The translations under genes and the position numbers were made by a program. The notes under the pieces are model-generated. The model was given only the letters and a program-made list of their open reading frames with translations. It made no database searches and was not told the DNA's origin. DNA of 64,000 bases, from the NCBI RefSeq assembly GCF_041053105.1, contig NZ_CP163444.1, positions 6,294,501-6,358,500 on the forward strand, written 5' to 3'. Of this stretch, positions 25,756 to 34,640 are shown one piece after another. Source of the DNA: Streptomyces sp. R44 (GTDB lineage Bacteria; Actinomycetota; Actinomycetes; Streptomycetales; Streptomycetaceae). Position 1 is the first letter of the stretch; every line of letters begins with the position of its first letter.

Positions 25756-25977
25756 CTACTTCCGGGCGCCTTCGCCCGCCTCGTTGTCGGCGGCGGCCTC
25801 GGCCGACTGCTGCTTCGGGATCTCGACGGCCTCGGCGGGCGCCGCTTCGGCCGTCACCTCGTCCGTCTCGACGTCCTCCGCGGCAGCCGTCGGGGCCTCC
25901 GCCTCGGCGGCCTCGGCCGTGGCATCCGACCCGGTGTCGCCCTGCTTCTTCCGGCGAAACATTGCAAAAACGCCCAT
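25756..25977 (-). CDS. Small acidic low-complexity protein
   Basis: 73-residue protein starting MGVFAMFRRKKQGD, then rich in Ala, Glu, Thr and Val with almost no hydrophobic core; predicted disordered and strongly acidic. ATG 25977 has GGAG five bases upstream; GTG 25983 is the alternative. It lies 45 bp upstream of the MT0933-like gene on the same strand and is divergent from miaA. I recall similar short proteins here in other Streptomyces, but know no function. Confidence 0.7.
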   Translation of the reverse strand: MGVFAMFRRKKQGDTGSDATAEAAEAEAPTAAAEDVETDEVTAEAAPAEAVEIPKQQSAEAAADNEAGEGARK

Positions 25978-26116
25978 ATTCACTCCATAGCGTACTCGGA
26001 CGGGACGGGCTCCGTGACGATCGACGGTCGGAACCTCGCAACAGGCAACGAAGCCGGATGGGGCCCGTCACGTAGCTCGTTCGGGGACCGGGCGGGAGGT
26101 TTGCGAGACTGGGACG

Positions 26117-27055
26117 GTGAGAAGCGCAGCTCCCGCCCCGCGGGTCATCGCCGTCGTCGGCCCCACGGCAGCCGGAAAGTCCGATCTGGGTGTATTCCTG
26201 GCACAGCAGCTCGGCGGCGAGGTCGTCAACGCCGACTCGATGCAGCTCTACCGGGGGATGGACATCGGAACCGCCAAGCTGACGCTTGAGGAGCGCGGCG
26301 GCGTCCCGCACCACCTCCTCGACATCTGGGACGTGACGGAGGCCGCCAGCGTCGCCGAGTACCAGCGGCTCGCCCGCGCCGAGATCGACCGGCTGCTCGC
26401 CGCGGGCCGCACCCCGGTCCTCGTCGGCGGTTCCGGACTGTACGTACGGGGGGCCGTCGACGCCCTGGAGTTCCCGGGCACCGACCCCGCCGTCCGGGCC
26501 CGTCTGGAGGCCGAACTCGAAGAGCGCGGCTCCGGCGTCCTGCACGCCCGGCTGGCCGAGGCCGACCCCGAGGCGGCCCGCGCGATCCTGCCCAGCAACG
26601 GCCGTCGCATCGTCCGGGCCCTGGAGGTGATCGAGATCACCGGCAAGCCCTTCACCGCCAACCTCCCCGGCCCCGACTCCGTCTACGACACCGTCCAGAT
26701 CGGCGTCGACGTGGCCCGCCCCGAGCTCGACGAACGGATCACCACGCGCGTGGACCGGATGTGGGAGGCCGGCCTCGTCGACGAGGTGCGCGCCCTGGAG
26801 GCGCAGGGGCTGCGCGAGGGCCGCACGGCGGCCCGCGCCCTCGGCTACCAGCAGGTCCTCGCGGCGCTCGCGGGGGAGTGCACCGAGGACGAGGCGCGCG
26901 CGGAGACCGTGCGGGCCACGAAGCGCTTCGCCCGCCGCCAGGACTCGTGGTTCCGCCGCGACCCGCGCGTGCACTGGCTCAGCGGAGCGGCCGATCACCG
27001 GGGGGAACTCCCGCGGGAGGCGCTGTCGTTGGTCGAACGAGCGGTCACAGCCTGA
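26117..27055 (+). CDS. miaA: tRNA dimethylallyltransferase
   Basis: Transfers the isopentenyl group from DMAPP to A37 of tRNAs, giving the substrate of MiaB. 312 residues: P-loop VVGPTAAGKSDL at about residue 13, NADSMQLYRGMDIGTAKLT, GGSGLYVRG, and the late YQQVLAAL / TKRFARRQDSWFRRD region, all standard. The GTG start has no strong ribosome site; GAGACT six bases upstream could be the -10 of a leaderless transcript. It follows a small-gene pair pointing away. Confidence 0.97.
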   Translation: MRSAAPAPRVIAVVGPTAAGKSDLGVFLAQQLGGEVVNADSMQLYRGMDIGTAKLTLEERGGVPHHLLDIWDVTEAASVAEYQRLARAEIDRLLAAGRTPVLVGGSGLYVRGAVDALEFPGTDPAVRARLEAELEERGSGVLHARLAEADPEAARAILPSNGRRIVRALEVIEITGKPFTANLPGPDSVYDTVQIGVDVARPELDERITTRVDRMWEAGLVDEVRALEAQGLREGRTAARALGYQQVLAALAGECTEDEARAETVRATKRFARRQDSWFRRDPRVHWLSGAADHRGELPREALSLVERAVTA

Positions 27056-27157
27056 TCACGTGATGGCATCGGGACGCACTGCCCGTCATTTCGGCGGTCA
27101 TGAGCGTGCCATCATCGAGCATCGATCGACCGAGTGAAGTCCGAGTGGGGAGGGCGC

Positions 27158-27679
27158 GTGGCGATGGAGGCCGGCCCTCGCGACAGAGAACAGCACGAGG
27201 CGGCCCTGAGTGACCCGACGGCGGATCCGTCGGCGGACACCCCGGGCCATCCGACGGACGACGCTCCCGTCGGCGCCGCCCCGGGGCTGACCCCGGACGG
27301 TCCGGACGACGCCGTGGGCACGGCCGTCGAGGTCGACGCCGACGAGGTCGAGGTCGAGCTGCGGCCCCAGCGCCGGCTGCGGATCTGGCAACTCGCCCCG
27401 ATCGTGGGCCTGGCCGCCGTCGGCTCGCTGATGTTCGCCTTCCCGCTCGCCTTCGGCTCCGGGGACGGCGGTGCCGTGGTCGCGATGCTCGGCCTCCTCA
27501 TCAGCTCCTGCGCGGCGGGCTGGGGCATGATGGCCGCCCGCAAGGTCGGCTACACCTGGCCGGGCCTCCCGCCCCGCGGCTCGGGCGAGCGCCCGAACTG
27601 GCGCGTCCTCGCCCTCTACGTGTCGACGATCGCGGCCCTGGTGGCCCTGGCGGTCTGGCGCGTCGCCCGCCTGCGCTGA
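27158..27679 (+). CDS. Small membrane protein, function unknown
   Basis: 173-residue protein. Residues 1-75 are acidic and Pro/Asp/Thr-rich, probably cytoplasmic and disordered; three hydrophobic segments follow (LAPIVGLAAVGSLMFAFPLA, GAVVAMLGLLISSCAAGW, VLALYVSTIAALVALAVW), with an arginine-rich end. GTG 27158 is chosen because GGGGAGG lies just before; GTG 27134 is less likely. It sits between miaA and dapF. No family is recognised. Confidence 0.75.
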   Translation: MAMEAGPRDREQHEAALSDPTADPSADTPGHPTDDAPVGAAPGLTPDGPDDAVGTAVEVDADEVEVELRPQRRLRIWQLAPIVGLAAVGSLMFAFPLAFGSGDGGAVVAMLGLLISSCAAGWGMMAARKVGYTWPGLPPRGSGERPNWRVLALYVSTIAALVALAVWRVARLR

Positions 27680-27714
27680 AGGGCCACGGCCCGCACCCGT
27701 ACGGCGCTCGCCTC

Positions 27715-27820
27715 GTACCGAGTCCCGGACGCACCCTCGCCCGCACGGAGTCCCGGACGCACGCTCGCCGGTACCGAGTCCCGGACGCACCCGTGCCCGT
27801 ACCGGGTCCCGGGCACGCCC
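27715..27820. repeat. Four 28-bp tandem repeats in the gap before dapF
   Basis: The core GAGTCCCGGACGCAC starts at 27720, 27748 and 27776, exactly 28 bp apart, with a degenerate fourth copy at 27804. They fill much of the 301-bp gap 27680-27980. The rest holds GC-rich sequence and, at 27968-27973, TACAGT, a possible leaderless -10 for dapF. I see no gene in the gap. Confidence 0.85.
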
Positions 27821-27980
27821 TCCCTCAGCCGTTCGGGGTCGCTCGTCGTGTGTGTGGTCCGGCCCGGGCCCGTGCGGAGGCGGGGCCCGGGGGGACGTGG
27901 CCCGAGCGCGGTCGGGCCGGGTGGACCGTCCTGTGGACAGGGCGGGCGGCCTGTCGGTCCCGACCCGTACAGTTGATCGC

Positions 27981-28853
27981 GTGACCAGCACGCAGACCTC
28001 GCCGCTCCCCTTCCTCAAGGGCCACGGCACCGAGAACGACTTCGTGATCGTCCCCGACGCGGAGAACGCCGTCGACCTGCCCCCCGCCGTCGTGGCACGG
28101 CTCTGCGACCGGCGGGCCGGCATCGGGGGCGACGGGCTGCTGCACGTCGTGCGCAGCGCCGCCCACCCCGAGGCGCGCCACCTGGCCGAGGAAGCCGAGT
28201 GGTTCATGGACTACCGCAACGCCGACGGCTCGGTCGCCGAGATGTGCGGGAACGGCGTGCGGGTCTTCGCCCGCTACCTGGAGCACGCGGGGCACGTCAC
28301 CGCCGGCGAGGTCGCCGTCGCCACCCGGGGCGGCGTCAAGTACGTCCACCTGGACAAGGACGGCTCCGTCACCGTCGCCATGGGTCGCGCGGTGCTTCCC
28401 GAGGCCGGCGTCACCGTCACCGTCGACGGCCGCAGCTGGCCCGCGCGCAACGTGAACATGGGCAACCCGCACGCGGTCGCCTTCGTCGAGGACCTCGCCC
28501 ACGCGGGGAACCTGTACGACGAGCCGCCGTACGAGCCCGCGGCGGTCTACCCGGACGGGGTGAACATCGAGTTCGTCGCCGACCGCGGCCCCCGCCACGT
28601 CGCCATGCGGGTCCACGAGCGCGGCGCCGCCGAGACCCGCTCCTGCGGCACCGGCGCCTGCGCCGTCGCCGTCGCCACCGCCCGCCGGGACGGCGTCGAC
28701 CCCGCCGAGTCCGGCACCCCCGTCACGTACACCGTCGACGTCCTCGGCGGGACCCTGGTCATCACCGAGCACCCCGACGGCCGGATCGACATGACCGGCC
28801 CCGCGGTCATCGTCGCCGAGGGCACCGTCGACCCCACCTGGCTCACGGCATGA
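27981..28853 (+). CDS. dapF: Diaminopimelate epimerase
   Basis: Converts LL- to meso-diaminopimelate for lysine and peptidoglycan; in Streptomyces the wall uses the LL form, so this mainly feeds lysine. 290 residues: FLKGHGTENDFVIV at the start, the first catalytic Cys in DGSVAEMCGNGVRVFARYL, and the second in TRSCGTGACAVAVATA. GTG 27981 follows TACAGT by seven bases with no ribosome site, suggesting leaderless translation. Confidence 0.97.
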   Translation: MTSTQTSPLPFLKGHGTENDFVIVPDAENAVDLPPAVVARLCDRRAGIGGDGLLHVVRSAAHPEARHLAEEAEWFMDYRNADGSVAEMCGNGVRVFARYLEHAGHVTAGEVAVATRGGVKYVHLDKDGSVTVAMGRAVLPEAGVTVTVDGRSWPARNVNMGNPHAVAFVEDLAHAGNLYDEPPYEPAAVYPDGVNIEFVADRGPRHVAMRVHERGAAETRSCGTGACAVAVATARRDGVDPAESGTPVTYTVDVLGGTLVITEHPDGRIDMTGPAVIVAEGTVDPTWLTA

Positions 28854-29028
28854 TCGCGCGCGGCGGAATCGAAACTGTCAACGACTGAATTATCGCTCGA
28901 ATGGGTGATCCGATTCACGCTGAGCGAGAGCGTGACTGCGCCACGTGGTGGGGTCGGTAGCATCAAGCACCGGCCCCCCGGGCACGCCTGGCCCGCCCAC
29001 CGCCGGTCGACGTTGCCGGAGGTGCCCC

Positions 29029-31170
29029 ATGAGCGCAGAGGCCACCAACCCCGAGGCCGCCCCCACCGACATGGCCGTCCGCAGACGCGGACGCGCCCGG
29101 ATCGACCTCCGCCGCCTCGGCCGCGCCGCCCTGCTCGGCGCCACCGCCGGACCGGCGCCCCGTGACCGGCTGCCCGACGCCATCAGCCATGTGGCCGAGG
29201 CCCACCGAGCCCAGCACCCCGAGGCCGACCTGACGGTCCTCGGCCGGGCGTACGTCCTCGCCGAGTCCTCGCACCGCGGCCAGTTCCGCAAGAGCGGCGA
29301 GGCCTACATCACCCACCCCCTCGCCGTCACCCTCATCCTCGCCGAACTCGGCGCGGAGACCACCACCCTGACCGCCTCCCTCCTCCACGACACCGTCGAG
29401 GACACCGAGGTGACACTCGATCAGGTACGCCACGAGTTCGGCGACGAGGTCGCCTATCTCGTCGACGGCGTCACCAAGGTGGAGAAGATCGACTACGGCG
29501 CCGCCGCCGAGCCCGAGACCTTCCGCAAGATGCTCGTCGCCACCGGCAGCGACGTCCGGGTCATGTCGATCAAGCTCGCCGACCGCCTCCACAACATGCG
29601 CACGCTCGGCGTGATGCGCCCCGAGAAACAGGCCAGGATCGCCAAGGTCACCCGAGACGTCCTCATCCCGCTCGCCGAGCGGCTCGGCGTCCAGGCCCTC
29701 AAGACCGAGCTGGAGGACCTGGTCTTCGCGATCCTCCACCCCGAGGAGTACGAGACCACCCGCGCGCTCATCGCCGACAACCCCGGCGCCGCCGGCGAGC
29801 TCGCCGCCGTCGCCGACCAGGTCACCGCCGCCCTGCGCGAGGCCGGCATCGGCGCCGAAGTCCTCGTCCGCCCCCGGCACTTCGTCTCCGTCCACCGGGT
29901 CCGCCTCAAGCGCGGCGAGCTGCGCGGCTGCGACTTCGGCCGGCTCCTCGTCCTCGTCGCCGAGGACGCCGACTGCTACGGGGTCCTCGGCGAGCTCCAC
30001 ACCTGTTTCACCCCGGTGATCTCCGAGTTCAAGGACTTCATCGCGGCCCCCAAGTTCAACCTGTACCAGTCCCTGCACACCGCCGTCGCCGCCCCCGACG
30101 GCGCCGTCGCCGAGGTCCTCATCCGCACCCACCGGATGCACAAGGTCGCCGAGGCCGGCGTCGTCGCCCTCGGCAACCCCCACGTGGGCCAGGAGCCCGA
30201 CGGCCCGCTCCAGGGGCCCGACGACGGCGAGCGCGTCGACCCCACCCGCCCCGGCTGGCTCTCCCGGCTCCTCGCCTGGCAGCAGTCCGCCCCCGACCCC
30301 GACACCTTCTGGACCTCGCTCCGCGCCGACCTCGCCGAGGACGACGAGATCACCGTCTTCCGCGCCGACGGCAGCGCCCCCGGCACCATCAGCCTGCCCG
30401 CCGGCGCCAGCTGCGTCGACGCCGCCTACGCCCAGCACGGCGAGGCCGCCCACGCCTGCCTCGGCGCCCGCGTCAACGGCCGCCTCGCCCCGCTGAGCAC
30501 CGTCCTCGGCGACGGCGACACCGTCCAGCTGCTCCTCGCCCAGGACACGGTGTCCGGGCCGTCCCCGGAGTGGCTCGACCACGCCCGTACCCCCGCCGCG
30601 CGGATCGCGATCACCGGCTGGCTCCAGGCGCACCCCGAGAGCGCCGCGCCGCCCGCCGCCCCCACCGACCCCCGGCCGCAGCCCAGCGTCCCCGCCGACC
30701 GGCGCTCCGGCGCCGAGCTCCACGCCGACCTGGACGGCGAGCCGCCCGCGGCCGTCCGTCCCGCGGGCTGCTGCACCCCCGTGCCGCCCGACGAGATCAC
30801 CGGCTTCCGGGTCCGCGGCGGCTCGGTCACCGTCCACCGCGCCCGCTGCTCCGCCGTCGACGCCATGCGCGATCTCGGCCGCGAGCCCGTCACCGTCCGC
30901 TGGGGCGACACCGCGCAGGGCCGGGTCACCCTCGTCGCCGAGTCCTTCGGCCGGCCCGGACTGCTCGCCGACCTCACCGAGGCCATCGCCGCCTCCGGGG
31001 CCGCCGTCGTCTCGGCGAACGTCGAGCCGCCCAGCGAGCAGCGGGTCCGCCACACGTACACCCTCCACCTCCCCGACGTGGCCGGCCTCGCCGCCCTCAT
31101 GCGGGCCATGCGGGACGTGCCGGGGGTGTACGACGTCAGGCGGGCGCGCCACTCGCGCGGGCTGAACTGA
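29029..31170 (+). CDS. rshA: RelA/SpoT-family (p)ppGpp enzyme, RshA type, with altered synthetase motifs
   Basis: 713-residue multidomain protein: HD hydrolase domain (SSHRGQFRKSGEAYITHP and HDTVEDT near residue 120), RelA/SpoT synthetase-like domain (about 260-400), TGS domain (EITVFRADGSAPGTISLPAG, about 440), a CC zinc-finger-like segment (PAGCCTPVPPDEITGF) and a C-terminal ACT domain. The hydrolase residues look intact. In the synthetase part DLRAVRV of normal Rel is CDFGRLLVLV, and EVQIRT is EVLIRT, so synthesis may be weak or lost. ATG 29029 has GGAGGTG upstream. TAGCAT at 28958-28963 is a possible -10. The dominant RelA is elsewhere in Streptomyces; this fits the second homolog known as RshA. 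Confidence 0.9.
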   Translation: MSAEATNPEAAPTDMAVRRRGRARIDLRRLGRAALLGATAGPAPRDRLPDAISHVAEAHRAQHPEADLTVLGRAYVLAESSHRGQFRKSGEAYITHPLAVTLILAELGAETTTLTASLLHDTVEDTEVTLDQVRHEFGDEVAYLVDGVTKVEKIDYGAAAEPETFRKMLVATGSDVRVMSIKLADRLHNMRTLGVMRPEKQARIAKVTRDVLIPLAERLGVQALKTELEDLVFAILHPEEYETTRALIADNPGAAGELAAVADQVTAALREAGIGAEVLVRPRHFVSVHRVRLKRGELRGCDFGRLLVLVAEDADCYGVLGELHTCFTPVISEFKDFIAAPKFNLYQSLHTAVAAPDGAVAEVLIRTHRMHKVAEAGVVALGNPHVGQEPDGPLQGPDDGERVDPTRPGWLSRLLAWQQSAPDPDTFWTSLRADLAEDDEITVFRADGSAPGTISLPAGASCVDAAYAQHGEAAHACLGARVNGRLAPLSTVLGDGDTVQLLLAQDTVSGPSPEWLDHARTPAARIAITGWLQAHPESAAPPAAPTDPRPQPSVPADRRSGAELHADLDGEPPAAVRPAGCCTPVPPDEITGFRVRGGSVTVHRARCSAVDAMRDLGREPVTVRWGDTAQGRVTLVAESFGRPGLLADLTEAIAASGAAVVSANVEPPSEQRVRHTYTLHLPDVAGLAALMRAMRDVPGVYDVRRARHSRGLN

Positions 31171-31175
31171 CGACG

Positions 31176-31317
31176 GCCTTCGAGCGCCCGGCCTTCGAGC
31201 GCCCGGCCGTCGGGCGCCCGGCCTTCGAGTGCCCGCCCTTCGAGCGCCCGGCCTCGGGCGACGGGGCTCCGGACTCGGGGCCTGGGGCGACGGGGCCTTG
31301 GACTCGGGGCCCGGGGT
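31176..31317. repeat. 15-bp and 29-bp tandem repeats after rshA
   Basis: Between 31176 and 31260 the 15-mer GCCTTCGAGCGCCCG occurs about 5.5 times with small changes. It is followed by two copies of a 29-bp unit beginning GACGGGGC (31260-31317). The 277-bp gap to the M1 peptidase otherwise holds nothing I recognise except a GGAAAGG site before the ATG. Confidence 0.85.
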
Positions 31318-31447
31318 TCGCGGTAGGCCGTCACCTTCGGGTGCCCCCTCCGGTGACCCCCTTCGGGTGGCCGGCGCGCGCGCCGTCCCGGTGTGCGGCG
31401 GCGGCCCTGGTAGCCGTAGGGCCATTCCTCCGGAAAGGCCCTGGCCC

Positions 31448-32938
31448 ATGCCGCTCGTCCGAACCCCCCTGCCCCGCGCGCGGTGGCTCCGCTCCGCCGT
31501 CCTGGTCGCCGCCTCCGCCGGGCTCGTCGCCGCCGCGCTGCCCGCCCCGGCGCCGCTCGGCATCGGGGACCCGCTCTTCCCGCACCTCGGCAACCCCGGC
31601 TACGACGTCCTCGCGTACACCCTCGACCTCACCTATCCGGGGGTGAACACCAAGCCGCTCGCCGCCGTCACCCGCATCGACGCGCGCGCCACCGAGGACC
31701 TGGAGCGGCTCAACCTCGACTTCACCCACGGCACGGTCTCCGCCGTCACCGTCGACGGTCTGCCCGCCGAGTACGTCGGCATTGGCGAGGACCTGGTCGT
31801 CACCCCGGTCGCCCCGATCGACGCGGGGGAGGAGGTCCAGATCACCGTCACCCACACCAGCGACCCCACCGGCCCCGCCGACACCGGCGGCTGGGTCCGC
31901 ACCGGCGACGGGCTCGCCATGGCCAACCAGGCCGACGCCGCCCACCGGGTCTTCCCCTCCAACGACCACCCGGCCGACAAGGCCAGATTCACCTTCCGGA
32001 TCACCGCCCCCAGCGACCTCACCGTCGTCGCCAACGGGCTCCCCGAGGGCCGCGTCGACCACGGCGCCACCACCACCTGGACGTACCGCGTCCGCCACCC
32101 CATGGCCACGGAGCTCGCCCAGGTCTCCATCGGCCGCTCCACCGTCGTCCACCGCGAGGGCCCCCACGGGCTGCCCGTACGGGACGTGGTCGCGACCGCC
32201 GACCGGCAGCTCATGGAGCCCTGGCTGCGCCGCACCCCCGGCCACCTGGAGTGGATGGAGAAGCAGGTCGGCCCGTACCCCTTCGAGACGTACGGCGTGC
32301 TGATCGCCGACGCGGACACCGGCTTCGAGCTGGAGACCCAGACCCTCTCCCTCTTCGAGCGCGGCATCTTCACCGAGCCCGCCTACCCCGAGTGGTACGT
32401 CGACTCCGTCATGGTCCACGAGCTGGCCCACCAGTGGTTCGGCGACAGCGTCTCGCCCCGCACCTGGTCCGACCTCTGGCTCAACGAGGGACACGCCAGC
32501 TGGTACGAGGCGCTGTACGCCGAGGAGACCGCCGGCAAGCCCCTGGAGAAGCGCATGAAGGCCGCCTACGCCGCCTCCGACGGCTGGCGCGCCGACGGAG
32601 GACCGCCGGCCGCCCCCGAGCCGCCCGCGCCCGACCACAAGATCAGCCTCTTCCGGCCCGTCGTCTACGACGGCAGCGCCCTCGTCCTCTACGCGCTCCG
32701 CCAGGAGATCGGCACCGAGGCCTTCCGGACCGTGGAGCGCCGCTGGGTCGCCGAGCACCGGGACGGGACCGCCACCACCGCCGACTTCATCGCGCTCGCC
32801 GGCGAGGTCGCCGGCCGGGACCTCACCGCCTTCTTCCACGCCTGGCTGTACGAGGCGAAGACCCCGGCCATGCCCGGGCACCCGGACTGGCGCAGCCGCC
32901 CCGTCGAGGGCGCGAGGACCGCCCCGAAACCCGGGTGA
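31448..32938 (+). CDS. Secreted M1-family metallopeptidase
   Basis: 496-residue zinc aminopeptidase-fold protein. An N-terminal signal peptide is visible (basic RTPLPRARWLR, then a hydrophobic run ending AAALPAPAP), so it is exported. The M1 N-terminal beta domain precedes the catalytic domain with H324-E-L-A-H328 and E347 in NEGHASW, the complete zinc site. The GxMEN exopeptidase motif is replaced by GFELETQ, as in a bacterial subgroup, so peptide preference may differ. About 370 residues shorter than PepN; it lacks the long C-terminal helical domain. Confidence 0.92.
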   Translation: MPLVRTPLPRARWLRSAVLVAASAGLVAAALPAPAPLGIGDPLFPHLGNPGYDVLAYTLDLTYPGVNTKPLAAVTRIDARATEDLERLNLDFTHGTVSAVTVDGLPAEYVGIGEDLVVTPVAPIDAGEEVQITVTHTSDPTGPADTGGWVRTGDGLAMANQADAAHRVFPSNDHPADKARFTFRITAPSDLTVVANGLPEGRVDHGATTTWTYRVRHPMATELAQVSIGRSTVVHREGPHGLPVRDVVATADRQLMEPWLRRTPGHLEWMEKQVGPYPFETYGVLIADADTGFELETQTLSLFERGIFTEPAYPEWYVDSVMVHELAHQWFGDSVSPRTWSDLWLNEGHASWYEALYAEETAGKPLEKRMKAAYAASDGWRADGGPPAAPEPPAPDHKISLFRPVVYDGSALVLYALRQEIGTEAFRTVERRWVAEHRDGTATTADFIALAGEVAGRDLTAFFHAWLYEAKTPAMPGHPDWRSRPVEGARTAPKPG

Positions 32939-33062
32939 CGGGCCCCGCGCGGCCGTGTCACCATCTTCAGGTCGGCGACGCGGCCGCGGACGGGAATCTT
33001 CCGGCGCCCGCAGGCGTTGTGACCGGCACAGACACGAATCTCCTCATCGACGTTAGGACCCA

Positions 33063-34553
33063 ATGACCTCCTCTTCTTCCCCTTCCCAGGACCAGAGCTT
33101 CGCGGAGACGAGCCGTACCGAGAGCCTTCGGGCCGATGCCCTGATGGAAGAGGACGTCGCCTGGAGCCACGAGATCGACGGAGAGCGGGACGGCGAGCAG
33201 TTCGACCGCTCCGAGCGTGCGGCGCTGCGCCGTGTCGCGGGCCTCTCCACCGAGCTCGAGGACGTCACCGAGGTCGAGTACCGCCAGCTGCGCCTGGAGC
33301 GCGTCGTGCTGGTCGGTGTCTGGACCTCCGGGACGGTGCAGGACGCCGAGAACTCCCTCGCGGAGCTCGCGGCCCTCGCCGAGACGGCGGGCGCCCTCGT
33401 CCTCGACGGCGTGATCCAGCGCCGCGACAAGCCGGACCCGGCCACCTTCATCGGCTCGGGCAAGGCGCGCGAGCTGCGCGACATCGTGCTCGAGACCGGT
33501 GCCGACACCGTCGTCTGCGACGGCGAGCTCAGCCCCGGCCAGCTCATCGCCCTCGAAGACGTCGTCAAGGTGAAGGTGGTCGACCGGACCGCCCTCATCC
33601 TCGACATCTTCGCCCAGCACGCCAAGTCCCGAGAGGGCAAGGCGCAGGTCGCGCTCGCGCAGATGCAGTACATGCTGCCGCGACTGCGCGGCTGGGGTCA
33701 GTCGCTCTCCCGTCAGATGGGTGGCGGCGGCGGTGGCGGCATGGCCACCCGTGGTCCCGGTGAGACCAAGATCGAGACCGACCGGCGCCGCATCCGCGAG
33801 AAGATGGCGAAGATGCGCCGGGAGATCGCCGAGATGAAGACCGGCCGCGACATCAAGCGGCAGGAGCGGCGCCGTAACAAGGTGCCGTCGGTCGCCATCG
33901 CCGGATACACCAACGCCGGCAAGTCCTCCCTGCTCAACCGGCTCACGGGCGCGGGCGTCCTGGTGGAGAACGCGCTGTTCGCCACCCTCGACCCGACCGT
34001 CCGCCGGGCCGAGACGCCCACCGGCCGGATCTACACCCTGGCCGACACCGTCGGCTTCGTCCGGCACCTGCCGCACCACCTGGTCGAGGCGTTCCGCTCC
34101 ACCATGGAGGAGGTCGCCGAGTCCGACCTCATCCTGCACGTGGTGGACGGCTCGCACCCCGCCCCGGAGGAGCAGCTTGCCGCCGTGCGCGAGGTCTTCC
34201 GCGACGTCGGCGCGGTGAACGTGCCGGAGATCGTCATCATCAACAAGGCCGACGCGGCCGACCCGCTGGTCCTCCAGCGCCTGCTGCGGATGGAGAAGCA
34301 CTCGCTCGTGGTCTCGGCCCGTTCGGGCCAGGGCATCGACGAGCTCCTCGCGCTCATCGACTCCGAGCTGCCGCGCCCGGAGGTCGAGCTGGAGGTCCTC
34401 GTGCCGTACACGCAGGGCGGTCTCGTCTCGCGGGTGCACGCCGAGGGCGAGGTGCAGTCCGAGGAGCACACCCCGGAGGGCACCCTGCTCAAGGCCCGGG
34501 TGCACGAGGAACTGGCGGCGCTGCTCGCGCCGTACGTGCCGGCCGCGCACTGA
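33063..34553 (+). CDS. hflX: GTPase HflX
   Basis: Ribosome-associated GTPase that splits stalled or heat-damaged 70S ribosomes. 496 residues: N-terminal HflX domain (VVLVGVWTSGTVQDAENSLA), glycine-rich loop with GGGGGGG then ATRGPGETKIE, coiled helical linker rich in Lys/Arg, G domain with GYTNAGKSSLLNRL (P-loop), DTVGFVRHLPHHL (G3) and NKAD (G4). The extra 60 N-terminal residues are acidic. ATG 33063 lacks a strong ribosome site; TTAGGA lies upstream. A terminator follows. Confidence 0.96.
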   Translation: MTSSSSPSQDQSFAETSRTESLRADALMEEDVAWSHEIDGERDGEQFDRSERAALRRVAGLSTELEDVTEVEYRQLRLERVVLVGVWTSGTVQDAENSLAELAALAETAGALVLDGVIQRRDKPDPATFIGSGKARELRDIVLETGADTVVCDGELSPGQLIALEDVVKVKVVDRTALILDIFAQHAKSREGKAQVALAQMQYMLPRLRGWGQSLSRQMGGGGGGGMATRGPGETKIETDRRRIREKMAKMRREIAEMKTGRDIKRQERRRNKVPSVAIAGYTNAGKSSLLNRLTGAGVLVENALFATLDPTVRRAETPTGRIYTLADTVGFVRHLPHHLVEAFRSTMEEVAESDLILHVVDGSHPAPEEQLAAVREVFRDVGAVNVPEIVIINKADAADPLVLQRLLRMEKHSLVVSARSGQGIDELLALIDSELPRPEVELEVLVPYTQGGLVSRVHAEGEVQSEEHTPEGTLLKARVHEELAALLAPYVPAAH

Positions 34554-34561
34554 CGAACGGC

Positions 34562-34601
34562 GAAGGCGCCGGCTTCTCCTTCCGGAGGAGCCGGCGCCTT
34601 C
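34562..34601. terminator. Terminator after hflX
   Basis: 18-bp stem 34562-34579 / 34584-34601 (GAAGGCGCCGGCTTCTCC side), one G-T pair, loop TTCC, followed by a pyrimidine stretch. It separates hflX from the convergent protease gene. Confidence 0.85.
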
Positions 34602-34640
34602 TGCTTTCCTGCCTGCTTTCCTGCCGTGTCGCTCAGCGCG

